Shown here in pieces: positions 59,108 through 64,000 of a DNA stretch of 64,000 nucleotides (the first letter of the stretch is position 1; every line of letters begins with the position of its first letter). The translations under genes were made by a program, and so were the position numbers. The notes beneath the pieces were generated by a model that saw only the letters and a list, made by a program, of their open reading frames with translations, did not search any database and was not told where the DNA came from. Source of the stretch: Devosia ginsengisoli (GTDB lineage Bacteria > Pseudomonadota > Alphaproteobacteria > Rhizobiales > Devosiaceae); the NCBI RefSeq assembly GCF_024707105.1, contig NZ_JANQAJ010000006.1:992001-1056000 (forward strand). Reading direction: 5' to 3'.

Positions 59108-60168
59108 GACCGCCTCACATTGGAGAGAATGAGCGAGAAAAAGAAAGGCACGCCGACGAGTGCCGTGATAATGCCGATGGGAAATACCACGCCCGGCAGG
59201 ATGGATTTCGAGACCACCGAAGTTGCCGATAGCAGCAATGCTCCCGCCATGATCGAGGTGGGCAGGAAGAAGCGCTGATCCTCGCCCACGAGCATACGGG
59301 CGACATGGGGGCCGACCAGCCCGACAAAGCCGATTGTGCCCACGAAACTGACCGGAACGGCCGCTAACAGCGCGACAATCAGCATGGTTTCGAGCCTGAT
59401 GCGGCGCACGTTCACGCCGAAGCTGGCGGCCTTATCTTCGCCCAACCTGATGGCTGTGAGCGCCCAGGCATGGCGCGCGAACAGCGGCAGCGCAAAGACC
59501 AGAACAGCCGTGGTAATCCAAATCTTTTCCCAGGTCGCTTTGGTGAGGCTGCCCATGGTCCAGAACACCACGCTTTGCAGAGCTTGTTCGGAAGCGACAT
59601 ATTGGAGGAAGGCCAGCAGCGCATTGAAGGTGAAGACCAGCGCGATGCCGAGCAGCACGACGGTCTGTACGGTCACGCCGCGCGCCTGCGAAATGAAATG
59701 GATGATGAGGGTGGCGACCAGCGCCATGACGAAGGCGTTGACCGGCACCATGAAATTGGTGGCAAAGGGGATGATCGACACACCCGCCACAATGGCAATC
59801 GCAGCACCGAAGCTGGCGGCGGCGGAAATGCCGAGCGTAAAAGGGCTGGCGAGCGGGTTGGCCAGAATGGTCTGCATCTGGGCGCCAGCGAGCGAGAGGC
59901 AGGCGCCGGTGACGATAGCCATCAGCGCCATGGGCATACGGATATCCCAGACCACGACGCGGATCTTGTCGGAGACGCTGCCGGGCGAAACGATGGCAGA
60001 AGCAACGTCCATCAGCGCATAGCGCGCCGGTCCCCAGGCGATATCGATAGTGAAGCTGAGCGCCAAAGCAATGGCGAAGCCGACAATGATAAGAATGCGC
60101 CGCCAGGCAAGGGCGCGGTAAAGACCGCGCCCTTCTTGGGCAACTGCATCGGCGGTTGCCGTAGCCAT
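59101..60168 (-). CDS. Iron/siderophore ABC transporter permease (FecCD family)
   Basis: A 355-aa permease with about ten membrane helices. SLAGAQMQTILANPLASPFTLGISAAASFGAAIAI near the N-terminus and TIGFVGLVGPHVARMLVGEDQRFFLPTSIMAGALLL near the C-terminus are FecCD hallmarks. The start at 60168 lies 2 nt before the stop of the binding-protein gene. It forms the membrane channel with the FecE-type ATPase. Confidence 0.92.
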   Translation of the reverse strand: MATATADAVAQEGRGLYRALAWRRILIIVGFAIALALSFTIDIAWGPARYALMDVASAIVSPGSVSDKIRVVVWDIRMPMALMAIVTGACLSLAGAQMQTILANPLASPFTLGISAAASFGAAIAIVAGVSIIPFATNFMVPVNAFVMALVATLIIHFISQARGVTVQTVVLLGIALVFTFNALLAFLQYVASEQALQSVVFWTMGSLTKATWEKIWITTAVLVFALPLFARHAWALTAIRLGEDKAASFGVNVRRIRLETMLIVALLAAVPVSFVGTIGFVGLVGPHVARMLVGEDQRFFLPTSIMAGALLLSATSVVSKSILPGVVFPIGIITALVGVPFFFSLILSNVRRSW

Positions 60169-60170
60169 GA

Positions 60171-61316
60171 CTATTCCTCGTTCAGCGCCAGCCAATAGCC
60201 GGGCTCGTAGGGCACGGGTAGGAAGCGCTCGTGGAATTCACGGAAGGTGGCATCGGGGTCCAGATCAGCAAAGAGATCGGGATGGAACCACTTGGCCATC
60301 TGCTGTATGGGCGCGAACTGGTAGGGGCTGGCATAGAACTGGTGCCAGATGGCATAGACCTTGCCGTTCTGGACGGCCTGGGCGTCGGTAAAGGCGGGCT
60401 GTTCCATCAGGGCAGCGAGGGCAGCACGGCTGGCATCGGCCGTGGCAGCGGCATTAGGCCCGACATTGACGTAGGACGGGCCATCAGCGCTAGTCGATGG
60501 CGAATTGGTCCAGTCGGATCCGGTCACCACGATGATGTCGGGATTGGAGGCAATGACCTGTTCGGGATTGATCGTACCGGTATAGCCGGGCAGGAATTCC
60601 GAACCAAGATTGATGCCACCGGCCATCTCGACCATCTTGCCGTAATTGTCATTGCCGAACGTGCCGCAGCAATCGCCCAGACCCGCTGCGCGATACATGA
60701 AGACCAGCGGCTTTTCCGGGTTCTCCTTGGCCAGGACGTCGGTGACGCGGGCGGTCTGCTCATCCCAGAAGTCGATGATTTCCTGGGCGCGCTCTTCCTT
60801 GTCGAAAAGCTGACCCAGCACGCGCAGGCTGGGCTCGGTATTGTCGATGATGTGCTCGCGGAAATCGACATAGACCAGCTTCACGCCGACCTGGCTGAGC
60901 ATTTCCTCGAGCTTGACCTCGTCCGCGGCCTTCTTGGAGCCGATGGTGAGAAGCATCACATCGGGCGCCAGGTCCACCACCGTTTCAGCCTGCAGGGTGC
61001 CGTCCGTGAGATTACCCAGGAAGGGAATGTCGGCTGCCTCGGGGAAGGCTGCGACGTAAGTGTTGTAGCCGGTCAGGTCGGTGGTGTTGAGGTCGTTGCG
61101 CCAGGCTACGACATGGGCAAACGGATTTTCGGTCTCGATGGCGGCGATCGGATAGATCAGCCGGCCTTCACCCAGAATGACGCGCTCGACGGGACCATCG
61201 AAGGCGACTTCGCGGCCGGCAACGTCGGTTACCGTGAAGGGATCGGCAAAGCTGGCGACAGGCAAGAGAAAGGCGGTCCCGGCCAAGGCGGCCAGGGCGA
61301 TGTTGCGAATGGACAT
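60171..61316 (-). CDS. Periplasmic iron-complex-binding protein of ABC importer
   Basis: A 381-aa FepB/BtuF-type receptor with a signal peptide (MSIRNIALAALAGTAFLLPVASFA). The mature start FTVTDVAGREVAFDGPVERVIL and the segments VDLAPDVMLLTIG and ASNPDIIVVTGSDW are typical. The ligand could be a ferric siderophore, haem or another metal complex. First gene of the importer operon, divergent from a methyltransferase gene 101 bp away. Confidence 0.9.
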   Translation of the reverse strand: MSIRNIALAALAGTAFLLPVASFADPFTVTDVAGREVAFDGPVERVILGEGRLIYPIAAIETENPFAHVVAWRNDLNTTDLTGYNTYVAAFPEAADIPFLGNLTDGTLQAETVVDLAPDVMLLTIGSKKAADEVKLEEMLSQVGVKLVYVDFREHIIDNTEPSLRVLGQLFDKEERAQEIIDFWDEQTARVTDVLAKENPEKPLVFMYRAAGLGDCCGTFGNDNYGKMVEMAGGINLGSEFLPGYTGTINPEQVIASNPDIIVVTGSDWTNSPSTSADGPSYVNVGPNAAATADASRAALAALMEQPAFTDAQAVQNGKVYAIWHQFYASPYQFAPIQQMAKWFHPDLFADLDPDATFREFHERFLPVPYEPGYWLALNEE

Positions 61317-61417
61317 GCCACGCACTCCGGTGTTGAAAGACAACCCGGCCTATGAAATATGACAAACAGAATCAAGAATTATCTTTTAGAGCGATTCCAG
61401 TATGTTGGGGTATGTCC

Positions 61418-62200
61418 ATGAATGAGCTGAGCAATTATTCCATCCGCGATGAAATCCGCGAATTCTGGTCCGAGCGCGCCGCAACCTTCGACCAGAGCGT
61501 GGGCCATGAAGTGTTCAGCGAAGCCGAGCGGAGGGCCTGGCATCGTCTCATTCGCAAGCATCTCGGCGAGGGCAATGGGCGACCCCTGCTGGACCTGGCA
61601 TGTGGTACGGCGGTGATTTCCCACCTGATGAACGACATGGGGTTCAGCGTGACGGGCGTCGACTGGTCCGAGGCCATGCTGGAACAGGCCCGCGCCAAGG
61701 CGGCAAAGCGCGGCACAGATATCCGTTTCATCATGCGCGACGCGGAAAATATCGGTGAACCTGATGCGAGCTATGAGGCCATCACCAACCGGCATTTGGT
61801 CTGGACACTGGTGGATGTGCCGGCATGTTTCGCCGAGTGGTATCGGCTGCTCAAGCCTGGCGGCAGGCTGCTGATCATTGATGGCAATATGGGCAGGCAA
61901 GGCTGGGTATCGCGGCTGCACAATTCCATCAATCGCCTACTCGGTCGGCCTGACCCAAAAGGCCATATGGATCCAGCCATGGCCGAGCGGCATCGCCGCA
62001 TAAGGGAACGAGTCTATTTCAGCGATGGCATGCCGGCCGAAGCGGTTGTCGCACTGCTGAAAGCCGCAGGCTTCGCGGACATCGTCATCGACCGCAAGAT
62101 GAGCGATATCCACTGGGCGCAGGCGCGGAAAATGCCATTCTGGCGAGCTGCAGAACGACTTGCCTCAGACCGGTTCGCCATCAGTGCCACTAAACACTAG
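61418..62200 (+). CDS. Class I SAM-dependent methyltransferase
   Basis: A 260-aa enzyme with motif I LLDLACGTAVISHLM, acidic residue after GVDWSEAMLE, and post-motif LVWTLVDVPACFAEWYRLLKPGGRLLIID. GGGG 7 nt before the ATG at 61418 supports this start; 61412 and 61352 are also in frame. Divergent placement from the metal-complex importer suggests it acts on the imported ligand or on a metallophore, but no substrate is visible in the sequence. Confidence 0.85.
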   Translation: MNELSNYSIRDEIREFWSERAATFDQSVGHEVFSEAERRAWHRLIRKHLGEGNGRPLLDLACGTAVISHLMNDMGFSVTGVDWSEAMLEQARAKAAKRGTDIRFIMRDAENIGEPDASYEAITNRHLVWTLVDVPACFAEWYRLLKPGGRLLIIDGNMGRQGWVSRLHNSINRLLGRPDPKGHMDPAMAERHRRIRERVYFSDGMPAEAVVALLKAAGFADIVIDRKMSDIHWAQARKMPFWRAAERLASDRFAISATKH

Positions 62201-62281
62201 GGGGAGGCATCCCTCCCAGGCTAGAGACATCAACCTTCTTCGCCCTTCTGAAGTAGTTTCGTGAGAGGTGTCCTTGGTTCA

Positions 62282-62755
62282 TTATGCACCTCTCAACCGG
62301 TCGCTGGCCTCACATCCCCAACCGTCCCCATCAGCATCAAGGCGATATGGGTCATGGCTCCCTACCCAAATTGGTCCTTGGACGTATAACGGGCCATCGC
62401 CCCGACCGCCGGCACAATCCCGATCAGCGCCAGCACTCGAATAAGAATAAGGCGAAGGAGCTGCGCAGCCATTCGAACAAGCAGCCGCTACGGCCACGCC
62501 GGTCGCAACTGCTGCTATACCGACAATGGCGGCCGTCTCCATCGCTACTCTGTTCTGGCACTCCTCCAGCGTGAGGCCTCGCCGGACCAGCTCAGCAGCA
62601 ACATCTTGTTGGAATGTCCGGTCGGTCGTCTCTAGCACGGCCCGACAAAGAGCAGTGTCTTTGGGTTTGGCTGGGTCTGCGTAGAAGTCTTTCGGCGGCG
62701 TAGCACACGCCGAAAGAGACAGCGCTACCAGCGCGGTTAAGATCAACGGCTTCAT
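62282..62755 (-). CDS. Lipoprotein with C-terminal excalibur-like motif
   Basis: A 157-aa protein with a lipobox-type signal (MKPLILTALVALSLSACATP, cysteine at 17). A hydrophobic Ala/Val stretch around residue 80 may be a membrane segment. The C-terminus DADGDGWGCEA is the calcium-binding excalibur pattern. Unknown function. It probably ends the transcript that begins with the XRE gene. Confidence 0.72.
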   Translation of the reverse strand: MKPLILTALVALSLSACATPPKDFYADPAKPKDTALCRAVLETTDRTFQQDVAAELVRRGLTLEECQNRVAMETAAIVGIAAVATGVAVAAACSNGCAAPSPYSYSSAGADRDCAGGRGDGPLYVQGPIWVGSHDPYRLDADGDGWGCEASDRLRGA

Positions 62756-63153
62756 TGAGAATCCCCCAATTCCCTTTGGCCCAATGAAACCGCTAATCTT
62801 GGATGAGTCTCAGCTAATATGTACTGCTTCCGAATTTAGGGGCACCAAAACTCTCTCCCATCCGGCCAGCGCCGCGCTAGACCCTCTGCAATCAGTATAT
62901 GACTTGTGTGGCCGCAACCTGCTGAACGGGCTGCCTGGTAACGCCCTGCCTCTCCTGACCCGGCGCTATAAGTCCGATGCCAGCGATGGCAAGCAGCCCT
63001 ATCGCTAGGGTCGGTCCGGAACGTCTGCCCAGCCCGAATAGTCGCGGTGGCCTCGGAAACCTTGGGAACCTCGGCAAAAGCGAATGCCGGGAGCGCCTGC
63101 GGCGCCTATAGCGCGCGGGGCTCATTGTGCATACGCGCCACTATGGCTCGCAA
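62756..63153. other. Gene-poor stretch with possible decayed thermonuclease-like remnant
   Basis: No confident gene. On the minus strand one frame (63125-62892) encodes 77 residues with an Arg-rich start and a hydrophobic segment, and another frame nearby ends HILIAEGLARRWPDGREFWC, which resembles the C-terminus of secreted thermonucleases. Read together they could be a frame-disrupted nuclease gene. The call is tentative. Confidence 0.3.
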
Positions 63154-63414
63154 TCACTCGGTAGCCGTCCGCTTTGCCAGCCTCACTCCAACGCCCCCAC
63201 CGTTCTCGGGGATGAACTGGACGCCGGCGGCTTCAATGCAGGACCGAATGGCGTCTGCGGTTCCTGCGCGACCGCCCAGCCCACCATCGCCCGCCTCCAG
63301 TCGCTTAATCGTAGGCTCGGAAATTCCTGATGCGTCCGCCAGGTCCTTTTGCGACCAGCCGAGCAGCGCTCGGGCAGCCTTAACCTGACGAATTGATACT
63401 TTTAGTATTGACAT
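63154..63414 (-). CDS. XRE-family helix-turn-helix repressor
   Basis: An 86-aa regulator: IRQVKAARALLGWSQKDLADASGISEPTIKRLEAGDG is a Cro/CI-type HTH. The start at 63414 excludes an upstream frame. Matching dyads ATACT-N3-AGTAT lie within its first codons and 20-35 bp upstream, so it probably represses itself and the divergent gene at 63474. Confidence 0.85.
   Translation of the reverse strand: MSILKVSIRQVKAARALLGWSQKDLADASGISEPTIKRLEAGDGGLGGRAGTADAIRSCIEAAGVQFIPENGGGVGVRLAKRTATE
63396..63408. promoter_or_regulatory. Operator-like dyad 1 (inside XRE gene start)
   Basis: ATACT-TTT-AGTAT overlaps roughly codons 3-7 of the XRE gene. It has the same arms and spacing as the dyad at 63434. Confidence 0.65.
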
Positions 63415-63433
63415 GGCATCCGCGACTATGTTT

Positions 63434-63448
63434 GATACTAACAGTATC
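63434..63448. promoter_or_regulatory. Operator-like dyad 2 (divergent promoter region)
   Basis: GATACT-AAC-AGTATC, 6-bp perfect arms, in the 59-bp gap between the divergent XRE gene and the 120-aa gene. Its centre is 39 bp from that of dyad 1. Confidence 0.7.
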
Positions 63449-63473
63449 AGAAAAGCATCGCAGGTCAAAGCAA

Positions 63474-63836
63474 ATGACGAAGGATATCGTTCCGGCGACC
63501 GCCGAAGGCACGCCCAAATTCAACCGCTCCGAAATCCTCACCAAAGCTTGGGCCGATTATCGCCGCGATGAATTCAAGGGCTGGGGTGTCCGTCGCGGCG
63601 AACCCTTCAACCGCAAGCACTTCGCCTATTGCCTGCGCATGGCATGGGCGGTGGCCAAGGAATTCGTGGCATCGGCTGCTGTTCCCGCATCGCCAGCACC
63701 CATCGTCAAGACCTGCACCAATCCCGTCCGCGCCGCTGAAATCCGCGCCAAGCTTCGAGACATGGAGTTTGGCGATTTCATGCCTTGGGCCAGGCGCCGG
63801 GATGCCACGGCTGAGCTCGCTCGGCTTTACGCCTAA
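63474..63836 (+). CDS. Hypothetical phage-like protein, 120 aa
   Basis: A 120-aa basic protein (FNRSEILTKAWADYRRDEFKGWGVRRGEPFNRKHFAYCLRMAW) of a type common in alphaproteobacterial prophages, with no known function. Divergent from the XRE repressor and sharing its operators, so probably under its control. Confidence 0.65.
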   Translation: MTKDIVPATAEGTPKFNRSEILTKAWADYRRDEFKGWGVRRGEPFNRKHFAYCLRMAWAVAKEFVASAAVPASPAPIVKTCTNPVRAAEIRAKLRDMEFGDFMPWARRRDATAELARLYA

Positions 63837-63860
63837 CCACCATCACTAGGAGGACAACCT

Positions 63861-64000
63861 ATGACCGATCACGCCCTCACTCGTCGCGCACTGATTGCCG
63901 GAACCGGCGCCGCCCTAGCTGGTACCGCGCTTGCCGTGCCCTACGTGAACGTTGTTCAAGCTGATGACGTCAGCCTTCCTGTCGATCCCGTCGCCAGGTA
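63861..64000 (+). CDS. Tat-signal-type secreted protein, partial (3' end outside window)
   Basis: AGGAGG stands 7 nt before the ATG. The visible 46 residues, MTDHALTRRALIAGTGAALA..., contain a twin-arginine motif (TRRALI), a hydrophobic stretch and a likely cleavage after the VVQA region. The mature part is cut off by the window. The cargo cannot be identified. Confidence 0.65.
   Translation, partial: MTDHALTRRALIAGTGAALAGTALAVPYVNVVQADDVSLPVDPVAR

Overview
The window is G+C-rich DNA from an alphaproteobacterium, most likely a Hyphomicrobiales member near Devosia/Pelagibacterium. This placement is an inference from gene families and arrangements: Ku/LigD, an ECF42-type sigma factor with its DGPF partner, PotFGHI, RirA/IscR-like Rrf2, and GC-rich palindromic intergenic repeats. 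No rRNA, tRNA or CRISPR array was found.

Region 1 (1-36.0 kb) reads as ordinary chromosome. A tightly packed minus-strand catabolic operon runs off the left edge: GST, family III CoA-transferase, CMD-like protein, two-subunit class I fumarase/tartrate dehydratase type enzyme, and a divergent aconitase-like protein. It is followed by an enol-lactonase-like hydrolase, exonuclease III, a small hydrolase, and a non-homologous end-joining operon (ligD, ku, and a BRCT+TPR protein). Next come a frameshifted VOC protein, the ECF42/DGPF pair, an RhtA-like exporter, an aldo/keto reductase, a RecD-like helicase, a Kef-type antiporter, an Rrf2 regulator, purU with an unusual micro-ORF/terminator leader, a putrescine ABC transporter (potFGHI), the pseudouridine pair psuG/psuK, an M20 peptidase with a divergent FadR-type regulator, and a MarR-EmrA-EmrB efflux operon with a palindromic operator. 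Large GC-rich palindromic repeats sit between many of these genes.

Region 2 (about 36.2-58.1 kb) is a mobile, phage-like island bracketed by two inward-facing tyrosine recombinase genes of different types. It holds an AlpA-like DNA-binding protein next to five in-phase decamer repeats, a DnaB-type helicase with a DUF1376 replication-type protein, a three-Cys-motif protein with its TcmP partner, HigBA, two large virion-internal-like proteins, a run of small phage-like proteins overlapping by ATGA, and a small-terminase-like protein. No large terminase, portal, capsid or tail genes were recognised. On its right side it carries a complete LuxR/LuxI quorum-sensing pair. luxI heads an apparent operon with radC and a DUF2442 gene, and a lux-box-like dyad lies upstream. 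A quorum-controlled integrative element or satellite is the most interesting reading.

Region 3 (58.2-62.2 kb) is an iron/siderophore-type ABC importer (binding protein, permease, ATPase) divergent from a SAM methyltransferase. Region 4 (62.2-64 kb) is accessory again: an excalibur-like lipoprotein, an autoregulated-looking XRE repressor with two matching operators, a phage-like small protein and a Tat-signal protein cut off by the window end.
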